Positions 55,495 to 64,000 of a stretch of DNA of 64,000 nt are shown here, one piece after another. Source of the DNA: JBLLJR01 sp047692235 (GTDB lineage: Bacteria; Pseudomonadota; Gammaproteobacteria; Enterobacterales; Enterobacteriaceae). The stretch covers positions 62,001 through 126,000 of the forward strand of contig JBLLJR010000004.1 of NCBI GenBank assembly GCA_047692235.1, in the 5' to 3' direction. Numbering within the stretch: position 1 is the first letter of the stretch; every line of letters starts with the position of its first letter. The notes below the pieces were generated by a model that was given only the letters and a program-made list of their open reading frames with translations, had not been told where the DNA came from and searched no databases. The position numbers were made by a program, and so were the translations under genes.

Positions 55495-57237
55495 ATGAAT
55501 ATACATAAATTATTATTAAAACAAATTAATAAATTATTAATTAAATCTAAAATTACTTTTATTGATGAAATAAAATTACAAAAATCTTCTAAATTTGAAT
55601 TTGGTGATTATCAAATAAACAGTATAATGTCTATTGCAAATAAAAATCATATTTCGCCTAAAATATTAGCAAATAAAGTAGCAAATATAATACAATATTG
55701 TACGATGATAAAGAAAATTGATGTTATTGACCCAGGATTTATAAATATTTTTTTAAATGTAGATGTAATATCTATATTTATTAATAAAATTTTTTATTCT
55801 AAAAATATTGGAATTATAAATTCTATAAAAAAACAAACCATAGTAGTAGATTATTCATCTCCAAATATTGCTAAAGAAATGCATGTAGGTCATATGAGAT
55901 CTACAATAATAGGTGATGCATTTGTTAGAATATCAGAATTTTTAGGACACAAAGTAATTAGATCTAATCATATTGGAGATTGGGGTACACAATTTGGTAT
56001 GTTAATTGCATATATCATAAAAAATAATATCAATATTTTCATGTCTAAAATATCAATAAATGATATTAATAAATTTTATAAAAAAGCAAAAAAAAATTAT
56101 GATATAGATCATAATTTTTCTAAATTATCTAAAAATTATGTTGTAAAATTACAAAATGGTGATAAATATTGCCAAAAAATTTGGCAACATATTGTTAATT
56201 TAACAATTAATCATAATAATATTATATATAATAAATTAAATATAACTTTAAAAAACTCTGATATTATGGGTGAAAGTTTTTATAAAGATGATTTATTTAA
56301 TATAATTAAAGATTTAAAAAAAAAAAAGATAGCCAAAACACATAACAAATCTGTAGTAGTTATTCTAGATGAATTTAAAAATAAAAATAATGAATCTATG
56401 GGAATAATTATTAAAAAATATGATGGAGCATATTTGTATGCTACAACAGATATTGCATGTATTAAATACAGATGTAAAATTTTAAAAGCAAATAGAATTA
56501 TTTATTATGTTGATAACAGACAAAGTCAACATTTAAAAACTATATGGACAATTGCTAGAAAAGCTAAATATATATCTAAAAGTGTATCTTTAGAACACCA
56601 TATGTTTGGTATGATGTTAAATAAATTAGGTAAACCATTTAAAACTCGTGAAGGAAAAACAATTAAGTTAATAAATTTATTGAATGAATCAATAAAACGT
56701 GCTCGTAAATTTATAATTAAAAAAAATCCAAATACAAATTATAAAAATTTAAATGAAATTGCTAAAATAATTGGAATTGGAGCAATAAAATATTCTGACT
56801 TGTCAAAAAATCGTACTACTAACTATATTTTTAATTGGGATAAAATACTTACATTAGAAGGAAATACTTCTCCTTACATACAATATGCATACTCTAGAAT
56901 AATATCTATTATTAATAAAAATAATATTTTTTATAAAAATAATTTTTTTAATGAATTAATTAAATTAGAAACAATTTATGAAATTAAATTATCTATTCAT
57001 ATATTACAATTTGAAGAAACAATTATAAATATATTTATTTATGGTATGCCACATTTATTATGTAATTATTTATATGAATTATCTGTATTATTTTCTATTT
57101 TTTATGAAAAATGCCCTATTTTACAAGCAAAAACAAAAAAAAATATAAACAGTAGATTAAAATTATCTATATTAACTTCCAGAGTTTTAAAAAAGGGGTT
57201 AAATTTATTAGGAATAGAAACTACAGAAAAAATGTAA
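55495..57237 (+). CDS. argS: Arginyl-tRNA synthetase
   Basis: Charges tRNA-Arg (one gene for which is in the window). 580 residues (E. coli 577). Class I signature S-S-P-N-I-A-K-E-M-H-V-G-H near 119-131; W-G-T-Q-F-G-M-L near 161; the K-M-S-K-S-like site reads F-K-T-R-E-G-K-T near 382; anticodon domain with Y-I-Q-Y-A-Y-S-R near 460. It contains an A12 run at 56316-56327 that encodes K-K-K-K in frame. Confidence 0.97.
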   Translation: MNIHKLLLKQINKLLIKSKITFIDEIKLQKSSKFEFGDYQINSIMSIANKNHISPKILANKVANIIQYCTMIKKIDVIDPGFINIFLNVDVISIFINKIFYSKNIGIINSIKKQTIVVDYSSPNIAKEMHVGHMRSTIIGDAFVRISEFLGHKVIRSNHIGDWGTQFGMLIAYIIKNNINIFMSKISINDINKFYKKAKKNYDIDHNFSKLSKNYVVKLQNGDKYCQKIWQHIVNLTINHNNIIYNKLNITLKNSDIMGESFYKDDLFNIIKDLKKKKIAKTHNKSVVVILDEFKNKNNESMGIIIKKYDGAYLYATTDIACIKYRCKILKANRIIYYVDNRQSQHLKTIWTIARKAKYISKSVSLEHHMFGMMLNKLGKPFKTREGKTIKLINLLNESIKRARKFIIKKNPNTNYKNLNEIAKIIGIGAIKYSDLSKNRTTNYIFNWDKILTLEGNTSPYIQYAYSRIISIINKNNIFYKNNFFNELIKLETIYEIKLSIHILQFEETIINIFIYGMPHLLCNYLYELSVLFSIFYEKCPILQAKTKKNINSRLKLSILTSRVLKKGLNLLGIETTEKM

Positions 57238-57371
57238 TTAAATTTATATTTAAATATATAATAAAATTATATATTTAATGAATAAATATAGATAGTATAT
57301 ATTTTGATTAAAATATTAAAATAATTTTAATTAAAAAAAGTAATTATATTTATTTGTAAATTTAAAAAATA

Positions 57372-58475
57372 TTATTTTGTTAATTGTGATAACATTCTAC
57401 GTAAAGGCTCAGCAGCTCCCCATAATAATTGATCACCAACAGTGAATGCAGAAATATATTTTCTACCCATATTTAATTTACGTATACGACCAACTGGTAT
57501 TTTTAAAGTGCTAGTTACCGCAGTAGGGGTAAGATGATTAATGGATGATTCTTTATCATTTGGTACAACAATTATCCAATCATTATAACTTTTTAATATA
57601 TATTCAATTTCATTTATTGAAATATCTTTGTTTAACTTTAAAGTAAAAGCTTGACTATGACAACGTAAAGATCCTACTCTTATACATAATCCATCAATAA
57701 AAATTGTCTTTCTAGAATTTAAAATTTTATTAGTTTCTGCTTGACCTTTCCATTCCTCTTTACTTTGTCCATTTTTTAGTTTTTTATCTATCCAAGGAAG
57801 TAAACTACAAAAAAGAGGGGCACCAAAATTATCAGTTGGAAAATTTTTATTTTTTGTTATACTTGTTATTATTTGCTCTATTTTCAAAATTGAAAATTTA
57901 GGATCTTTTAATAATTTATCAATTTTGTTATACAAAAAACTAATTTGCATTAATAATTCATACATATGTTTAGCTCCACCTCCAGAAGCTGCTTGATATG
58001 TAGAAACTGATACCCATTCTACAAGATTTTTAGCAAATAAACCTCCTAAAGACATTAACATTAAACTAACTGTACAATTACCCCCAACAAAAGTTTTAAT
58101 TCCTTTATTTAAGCCTTGTTCAATTATGTGTTGATTTACAGGATCTAAAACAATTATAGAATCATTGTTCATTCTTAAATAAGATGAGGCATCAATCCAA
58201 TATCCATTCCATCCTATAGATCTAAGTTTAAAATATATTTTTTTAGTATAATTTTCCCCTTGGCAAGTAATTATTATATCTAATGAATTTAATATTTCTA
58301 AATTATTAGAATTTTGTATATAATAATAATAATTATTAATTATAAAAGTTTTACCATATATTGATGTTGAAAAAAAAGTTGGATTAATAAAATCAAAATC
58401 TCGTTCTTCTATCATACGTTGAATTAACACAGAGCCTACCATGCCTCTCCAACCGATAAAACCAACGTTTTTCAT
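57372..58475 (-). CDS. asd: Aspartate-semialdehyde dehydrogenase
   Basis: Common step to lysine/diaminopimelate, threonine and methionine. 367 residues, identical in length to E. coli. NADP motif G-W-R-G-M-V-G near 8-14, catalytic Cys in G-G-N-C-T-V-S near 135, S-G-G-G-A near 165, W-K-G-Q-A-E-T-N-K near 238-246, R-C-H-S-Q-A near 272. Beside yhgN as in E. coli, but divergently read across 207 bp. Confidence 0.97.
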   Translation of the reverse strand: MKNVGFIGWRGMVGSVLIQRMIEERDFDFINPTFFSTSIYGKTFIINNYYYYIQNSNNLEILNSLDIIITCQGENYTKKIYFKLRSIGWNGYWIDASSYLRMNNDSIIVLDPVNQHIIEQGLNKGIKTFVGGNCTVSLMLMSLGGLFAKNLVEWVSVSTYQAASGGGAKHMYELLMQISFLYNKIDKLLKDPKFSILKIEQIITSITKNKNFPTDNFGAPLFCSLLPWIDKKLKNGQSKEEWKGQAETNKILNSRKTIFIDGLCIRVGSLRCHSQAFTLKLNKDISINEIEYILKSYNDWIIVVPNDKESSINHLTPTAVTSTLKIPVGRIRKLNMGRKYISAFTVGDQLLWGAAEPLRRMLSQLTK

Positions 58476-58682
58476 GTATTAAATTCCTTATTTTTTTATT
58501 TTTTATTAAAAATTTAATTATACTAAAAAAAACTTTATAAAAAGTGATGTTTATATCATATATAAAATATATTTAATTTTTTATTAAATTTTATATAAAA
58601 ATATATTACAATTTCTTATTTAGTTTAATTTTGTATTAAAAATTTTTTATTTATTTAAACATTTAACTATTTGGAAAATACA

Positions 58683-59282
58683 GTGAATAGTATAATATCA
58701 GATGCAGTTTTGTTATTTTTAATAATAGATCCATTAGGAAATTTACCTATATTTATGTCAACATTAAAACATTTACATCCAAACCGTAGGTTAGCAATAA
58801 TAATACGGGAAATGCTCATATCATTATTTATAATGACTGCATTTTTATTTTTTGGAGAAAATATTTTATCGTTCATTAATATAAAAACTGAAATAGTTTC
58901 TATTGCTGGAGGAGTAATTTTATTTTTAATTTCTATGCAAATGATATTTTTATCAAAAAAAGAAAAAAATAACTCTTTATTAGAAAATAAAGAACCTTTT
59001 TTAATTCCTTTATCTATGCCTCTTATAGCTGGTCCATCTGTATTAGCAACATTAATGTCATTATCTAATAAGTATCAATATCACAATATGCAATATTTAT
59101 TTTTATCCTTATTTATTGCTTGGCTAGTGTCATCATTAATATTGATGCTATCAAATGTTTTTTTATATTTATTAAGTAATAAAGGTATTGAGATTTTAGA
59201 AAAATTAATGGGATTGGTATTAATTATGATATCTATACAAATGTTTTTAGGAGGATTAAAATATTTTTTAATATGTAAATAA
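58683..59282 (+). CDS. yhgN: MarC-family inner-membrane protein YhgN
   Basis: Integral membrane protein of the MarC/UPF0056 family, substrate unknown. GTG at 58683 gives 199 residues (E. coli YhgN 197) starting V-N-S-I-I-S-D-A-V-L like M-N-E-I-I-S-A-A-V-L; a TTG at 58671 overlaps the ribosome binding site (GGAAA). About six hydrophobic helices; conserved D-P-L-G-N-L-P-I-F near 16-24 and A-G-P-S-V-L-A-T near 118. Retention of an uncharacterised transporter-like protein in so reduced a genome suggests a role at the host interface (inference). Confidence 0.93.
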   Translation: MNSIISDAVLLFLIIDPLGNLPIFMSTLKHLHPNRRLAIIIREMLISLFIMTAFLFFGENILSFINIKTEIVSIAGGVILFLISMQMIFLSKKEKNNSLLENKEPFLIPLSMPLIAGPSVLATLMSLSNKYQYHNMQYLFLSLFIAWLVSSLILMLSNVFLYLLSNKGIEILEKLMGLVLIMISIQMFLGGLKYFLICK

Positions 59283-59313
59283 AATTTATATAACTATATA
59301 AATTTTATTTTTA

Positions 59314-61176
59314 TTATATTTTTTTTGTATAAATATTAATTTTTTTTGCAAGACAACTAAATCTTTTAGATTTATTGGAAACTATTTGTTTTAAAATACT
59401 GTCATTAGAATAAATTGATACATTTAATTTAGCTCTTGTAACAGCAGTGTAAAATAATTCACGTGTTAAAATTGGCATAAATGTATTTGGGAAAACTATG
59501 GAAACTTTTTTAAATTCAGAACCTTGAGATTTATGTATTGTTATAGCAAATGCTGTTTCATATTCTGGTAATAAATTTATATTAACAATTTTTATTTTGT
59601 TAAATTTTAAAAAATGTGCTTTTATTTGTTTATTATCATCATATAAAAAAATACCTATATCTCCATTATACAGTTGGAGATGAGGCGCACTGTATAATAA
59701 AATAATAGGTTGACCTACATAAATTTTATCATTAGATTTTATATCTAAAATTTTTAATTTTATTAATGCTATTTTTATATAATAATTTAATTTTGATACA
59801 CCAAATGATCCTTCCCGTAACGCACATAGTATGCGAACGTTACTAAAAGACTTGATAATGTCAAATTTATTACTTTTATTAATTATTAAAGTGAAATATA
59901 ATTTGTAATTATTTACACAATTAAATATCATTTTTTTATAGTCATCTTTTGATGATAATTGATAATATTTAATATTAGAAAATTTTTTATTCTTTAATAA
60001 ATAAAGTACATCATTTATTTTCCCTTTATTTATTTTATTAGATAAATTTAATATTTTTGACTTACTAAAGAATCTATAGTTTTTTTTTAAAAAACATATA
60101 TTATCTGATATATGATGATGATAATTATTTTTTATTTTTTTTTTTAATAAATTAAAATTTGTTAATTTAGTTAATTCTATTTGACGTTCTTTGCTATATC
60201 CAATTTTATGTAATTTACAAATATCGTTTAATACAGATCCTGTTTCAATTGAAGGCAACTGATATGCATCACCTATTAAAATTAATTTAGCATTTTTTGG
60301 TAATGCTAAAATTATAGCATACATAATAAATAGATTAATCATTGAAGCTTCATCAATTATTAGTACATCAAGATTAAGTTTGTTTTTATTATTATAAAAC
60401 ATATTTAAATTATTTTTTTTTGCTCCTAATAATCTATGTAATGTTACAACTTTATTTGGTAATTTTAATTTTTGTTTTTTAGAAAATTTTAAATTATCTT
60501 TTTCTTCATTGAGAAACTGCGTTAAATGTGAAGCAGATTTACCAGTTGTAGTCGCAATTTTAATATTTAAATTATTATTTAATTTAATTAATATTGATAA
60601 TATTCTTGATATAAGAAATGTTTTACCTGTTCCTGGACCACCAGAAATTATTGATATATTACTAATCATTGATATTGTAACAGCAATTTTTTGATAATTT
60701 ATATTTTTATTATTACTTTGATTAGGAAAATACTTTTTTAAATAATTAATAATTTTTAATCTTTTAAATATTGTATATTCTATATTTTTACTAAAAAATA
60801 AGGCAACAGTTTTTTCATACATCCATATTCTATGTAAATATAAACAATTAAACTCCATGACTAATGGTTTTGTGCAATATCCATTTCCTACGGCATTAGA
60901 ATGTAAAAAAATTTTTTTCCATTTCTGCAAAGAAGGTTTTCCTGCTGCAATGAAAGCTAACTTAGATAAATATAAATTTTTACCATTAAATAAATATTTA
61001 TACTGTAAATACTTAATTGGTAAACATGTATGACCTAAATTTGAATTAAAACTTAAACATGCGCTAGCTAGCATTATAGCAATATCTTTAGTTAATGAAT
61101 AAATCATATGCGCAAAATAAATGTCTAATGAATTTAATAAATTTAAATTTTTAGCACAAACCAAAATTTGGCTCAT
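59314..61176 (-). CDS. recD: Exodeoxyribonuclease V alpha subunit RecD
   Basis: Fast 5'-3' helicase of RecBCD. From ATG 61176, two bases after the recB stop, it has 620 residues (E. coli 608) with N-terminal length like E. coli; an ATG at 61203, overlapping recB by 26 bp, would add nine residues. Walker A G-G-P-G-T-G-K-T near 180, T-L-H-R-L-L-G near 240, Walker B I-D-E-A-S-M-I near 275, G-D-A-Y-Q-L-P-S-I near 300, and C-terminal H-K-S-Q-G-S-E-F near 560 and Y-T-A-V-T-R-A near 585. Confidence 0.95.
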   Translation of the reverse strand: MSQILVCAKNLNLLNSLDIYFAHMIYSLTKDIAIMLASACLSFNSNLGHTCLPIKYLQYKYLFNGKNLYLSKLAFIAAGKPSLQKWKKIFLHSNAVGNGYCTKPLVMEFNCLYLHRIWMYEKTVALFFSKNIEYTIFKRLKIINYLKKYFPNQSNNKNINYQKIAVTISMISNISIISGGPGTGKTFLISRILSILIKLNNNLNIKIATTTGKSASHLTQFLNEEKDNLKFSKKQKLKLPNKVVTLHRLLGAKKNNLNMFYNNKNKLNLDVLIIDEASMINLFIMYAIILALPKNAKLILIGDAYQLPSIETGSVLNDICKLHKIGYSKERQIELTKLTNFNLLKKKIKNNYHHHISDNICFLKKNYRFFSKSKILNLSNKINKGKINDVLYLLKNKKFSNIKYYQLSSKDDYKKMIFNCVNNYKLYFTLIINKSNKFDIIKSFSNVRILCALREGSFGVSKLNYYIKIALIKLKILDIKSNDKIYVGQPIILLYSAPHLQLYNGDIGIFLYDDNKQIKAHFLKFNKIKIVNINLLPEYETAFAITIHKSQGSEFKKVSIVFPNTFMPILTRELFYTAVTRAKLNVSIYSNDSILKQIVSNKSKRFSCLAKKINIYTKKI

Positions 61177-61177
61177 T

Positions 61178-64000
61178 CTATGAAAAGAGTTGATCAAGTT
61201 CATGTATTAATGAATATTTTGGTAAATTATAATAAATGCCATAATTTGGTTTATTTATATTTATTCCTCTCACAAATAAATAATAAATTCCTCCAAAATG
61301 TTTTTGATAATGATAATTATTAAATTTATTACATAAAAACCTATGCAGTGCTAAAGTATATATATTATATTGTAATTCATATGTATTTTCGATAATTGAT
61401 TTTTTCATCATTTCATTATTATAACATGATATATCTAAACCAAGCCAATTTGATTTATAATCAACAATATAATATTTTTTCTGATATCTAAATATTAAAT
61501 CAATTACTCCATATAACATACCTCGTATTATATTATGTTTTAATTGATTACAATATTTAAAAAAAGTACTGTATTTTTTACATATTTCATATATTTTAGA
61601 TATGTTAATTTTAGATTTAATAGATAAATAAAATTTCCATTCTGGATAATAATTATTTTTTTTTAAAACAGATAAAGATAGTTTTTTATTATCTAATTTT
61701 ACATGCATAATATTAAAAATCCATTCTTTAACCATATCAAACCAAATTAAATCAATTTTATATAATTTGAATTGATCTAACAATATTTCATTATCATATG
61801 TTTTATTAAAAATTAATATTTCAAATAATTTATGTAAAAATAATCCATAATATGAGCCATGTGGAAAATTATGTTGAGTTAATTTATTTGTATTACTTAC
61901 TTTTAAATTAAAATCAATAAATTCATTATGTACGTTATTTTTATCCAAAAGAATAGTATTTTGTTTGATTAAATTAGTATAACTAGTAATTTTCCAAAAA
62001 TCTTGTATTATAAATTGTTTTTGTTTATGTGAATTAACTATATTATGTTTATTTATAGGATAAACAATAGGTTTTATGTTTTTATATTTATAAAAAATTA
62101 ATATATTTTTTTTAGACTTTATAGATAATAAAGATAATTTATTTTTTAATTGTTCATAAGTACATGGTTGTCCTTGTTGTATAAGAAAACCAATCGCACT
62201 TTTGTGAAAATCACTTATATTAGTATTTTTTCTGGTATTATAAAAAACTGAAGCTATACCAATGATACAGTGATATATAGATCTAGTAATTGCTACATAT
62301 AATAATCTTATATCTTCTGATAATCTTTCTTCTTCTGATAGGTCTAAGTTAGATTTTTTATAATTAAGATCTAAAATTTGTTTATAGTATCGACGATCAT
62401 GAAAATATGGAATTTTTTGTTGTTTAAAACTAGAAATAAATGGTATTAATACGATGGGAAATTCTAAACCTTTAGATTTATGTATAGACATAATCTTTAT
62501 TAAATATTTAGAATTCTTTAATTTAATATGCTGATTTATATCATTTATATCAGGATTATTAATATTAAAATCCAACCATTGAATTAATAAAAATTTACTA
62601 TTTACTTTTATATAATATTCATGAAGTAATTCACTTAAATGTAATATATTATTTAAATAATATTCATTATTATTTTTATTTAATTTATCTGTTAAAGAAA
62701 AATTTTCCATCAAAATTTTATTTATTAAAAATACAATTCCATTATTTTCCCAACATATTTTATATTTAATAAATTTATCTATTATTTTTTCTAAACATTT
62801 AATATTATTATTAACTAAATCTATTTCTATAGAATTTAATCCTATTAATTTAGTAATTAATGCACAACGTAAAGTATTAATATCTTTTGGGTTTAATATT
62901 GCTTTAAGTAAATACATTAAATCTAATGATTCTTGTGTTGAAAATATACTAATATTTTTAGATGTATATATAGATAAAATATTTTTCTTTATTAATTCTT
63001 CTTGTATTAAACAATACTCACTATAATTACGAACTAAAATAACTATATCAGATATTTTAAGAAATTTAATTTTATTACTTTTTGTTTTAAAATAAGCTTC
63101 ATTATTTAAAATATTATTAATTAATGAACTAATAATATTAGAAAACTTTAATGCCATAAATTTTTTATATTCATTTATTGATATCTTATTATTCGGATGT
63201 AAATATATACTAAATGCAGGTTGTATATTTTTTTTTATTATAAATTTTAAATTTTTATTTATACTAGAAGATTTTATAGATTTATATCTAATTTCATTTA
63301 AAATAAAGGGATTTTTAACAGATTTAAATAAAGCATTAATAGATATAATAATATTATGAGAAGATCTCCAGTTTCTATTTAATGTATAAATTAAATTTAT
63401 ATTTTTACGTATATTTATATAATTAAAAATATCAGCGCCCCTAAATCCATAAATAGCTTGTTTTGGATCTGCTATTAAGACTAATCCACATTTATAATGA
63501 GATTTATAGATATGTTGAAAAATTCTATATTGTTGAGGATTAGTATCCTGAAATTCATCAATCATTGCAATAGGATATTTTTTTCTAATAAATTTAGATA
63601 AATTTTTACCTATATAACTGTTTAATATATTTTCCATATATATTAATAAATCATCGAATTCTAAAGAATTTGTACTTTTTTTTATTATTTTTGCAGATTT
63701 TTTTATTTCCAATAAAACTTTTTGTATAATCAAGTTATATAATGAAATTTTAATACTATTAAATTTTTTTAATTTATTAAAAAATTTAATAAACTTATGT
63801 TTTATGTAGTAGTTTAAATTACTATTTAAAATTAAATGTTCAACTTTATTTATTTCTTTTGGGATACTAAAATCTTTAGTAATAAAATTAGCCCAATTAT
63901 TAATTTTATTAATTAAATAAGATAATTTATTATTAATAATATTAATATTATTAATTGCATCTTTCCAATTTGTTTTCAATTCATTTATATAATTAATTAT
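61178..64000 (-). CDS. recB: Exodeoxyribonuclease V beta subunit RecB, C-terminal 940 residues
   Basis: Helicase-nuclease subunit of RecBCD. The frame runs off the right edge; about 200-250 N-terminal residues, including Walker A, are outside. A TTG at 63977-63979 is an internal codon, not the start. Motifs visible: I-D-E-F-Q-D-T-N-P (near residue 145 of the visible part), A-D-P-K-Q-A-I-Y-G-F-R-G near 180, N-R-N-W-R-S-S near 205, I-H-K-S-K-G-L-E-F-P near 510, L-L-Y-V-A-I-T-R near 555, and the nuclease core V-I-D-L-I-F...Y-I-V-D-Y-K-S-N-W near 850-870 with its D-D-K ligands. The complex is probably active provided recC exists. Confidence 0.95.
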   Translation of the reverse strand: MINYINELKTNWKDAINNINIINNKLSYLINKINNWANFITKDFSIPKEINKVEHLILNSNLNYYIKHKFIKFFNKLKKFNSIKISLYNLIIQKVLLEIKKSAKIIKKSTNSLEFDDLLIYMENILNSYIGKNLSKFIRKKYPIAMIDEFQDTNPQQYRIFQHIYKSHYKCGLVLIADPKQAIYGFRGADIFNYINIRKNINLIYTLNRNWRSSHNIIISINALFKSVKNPFILNEIRYKSIKSSSINKNLKFIIKKNIQPAFSIYLHPNNKISINEYKKFMALKFSNIISSLINNILNNEAYFKTKSNKIKFLKISDIVILVRNYSEYCLIQEELIKKNILSIYTSKNISIFSTQESLDLMYLLKAILNPKDINTLRCALITKLIGLNSIEIDLVNNNIKCLEKIIDKFIKYKICWENNGIVFLINKILMENFSLTDKLNKNNNEYYLNNILHLSELLHEYYIKVNSKFLLIQWLDFNINNPDINDINQHIKLKNSKYLIKIMSIHKSKGLEFPIVLIPFISSFKQQKIPYFHDRRYYKQILDLNYKKSNLDLSEEERLSEDIRLLYVAITRSIYHCIIGIASVFYNTRKNTNISDFHKSAIGFLIQQGQPCTYEQLKNKLSLLSIKSKKNILIFYKYKNIKPIVYPINKHNIVNSHKQKQFIIQDFWKITSYTNLIKQNTILLDKNNVHNEFIDFNLKVSNTNKLTQHNFPHGSYYGLFLHKLFEILIFNKTYDNEILLDQFKLYKIDLIWFDMVKEWIFNIMHVKLDNKKLSLSVLKKNNYYPEWKFYLSIKSKINISKIYEICKKYSTFFKYCNQLKHNIIRGMLYGVIDLIFRYQKKYYIVDYKSNWLGLDISCYNNEMMKKSIIENTYELQYNIYTLALHRFLCNKFNNYHYQKHFGGIYYLFVRGININKPNYGIYYNLPKYSLIHELDQLFS

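Noticed and set aside
1..64000. Mobile elements, prophage, CRISPR arrays, toxin-antitoxin or secretion loci
   Set aside because: No transposase, integrase, direct-repeat array or unexplained gene cluster is present; essentially every ORF of size is an E. coli ortholog.

Overview
This window is a gene-dense, extremely AT-rich stretch of a gammaproteobacterial chromosome (by eye roughly a fifth G+C; not counted). Almost every gene has a clear Escherichia coli ortholog of near-equal length. There are no insertion sequences, phage genes, CRISPR arrays or rRNA genes. Gene order is a patchwork of short E. coli-like blocks from which individual genes have dropped out. This is the signature of an obligate, long-established insect nutritional endosymbiont of the Enterobacterales. 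Retention of recA argues against Buchnera, but I cannot name the host or genus from the sequence alone.

Layout. 1-9991 (minus): the rpsB-tsf-pyrH-frr-dxr-uppS-rseP-bamA-skp-dnaE block, without cdsA and without the lpxD-fabZ-lpxA-lpxB-rnhB stretch; dnaE is cut by the left edge. 10160-16174 (plus): map, dapD, dapF, uvrD, corA. 16178-18782 (minus): tyrB and dnaB. 18989-24312: metF (plus), then minus-strand tRNA-Arg, tRNA-Ser, csrA (short), alaS and recA. 24749-30710 (plus): proS, talB, dnaK, dnaJ, with a sigma-32-like promoter before dnaK and a strong hairpin terminator after dnaJ. 30887-41983: rpsT (minus), then ribF-ileS-lspA-ispH-dapB-carA-carB (plus). 41987-46471: rplI-rpsR-rpsF (minus), holD (plus), then aroQ, maeA and tRNA-Leu (minus). 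46881-54576 (plus): pepA-holC-valS, argF, pyrB, pyrI. 54594-64000: gmk (minus), argS (plus), asd (minus), yhgN (plus), recD-recB (minus, recB cut by the right edge).

How the genes fit together. Besides translation and replication functions, the window is rich in amino-acid synthesis: asd, dapD, dapB, dapF (diaminopimelate/lysine), carAB and argF (arginine), aroQ and tyrB (aromatic amino acids), metF (methionine). carAB, pyrB, pyrI and pyrH serve pyrimidines. This is the profile expected of a symbiont feeding a host on an amino-acid-poor diet. The envelope side is reduced: BamA, Skp, RseP, LspA, UppS and MEP-pathway genes (dxr, ispH) remain, while the lipid A and CDP-diacylglycerol genes normally beside them are gone from this locus. 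DNA maintenance is comparatively rich for such a genome: recA, recB, recD, uvrD, holC and holD.

Most notable points: pyrB has no standard start codon at its conserved N-terminus and appears to start at AUA (position 53085); a sigma-32-type promoter survives before dnaK; RecA lacks its acidic tail; LspA and Dxr carry changes at conserved motif positions. I found no convincing new multi-gene system; the window is mostly a conserved core genome.
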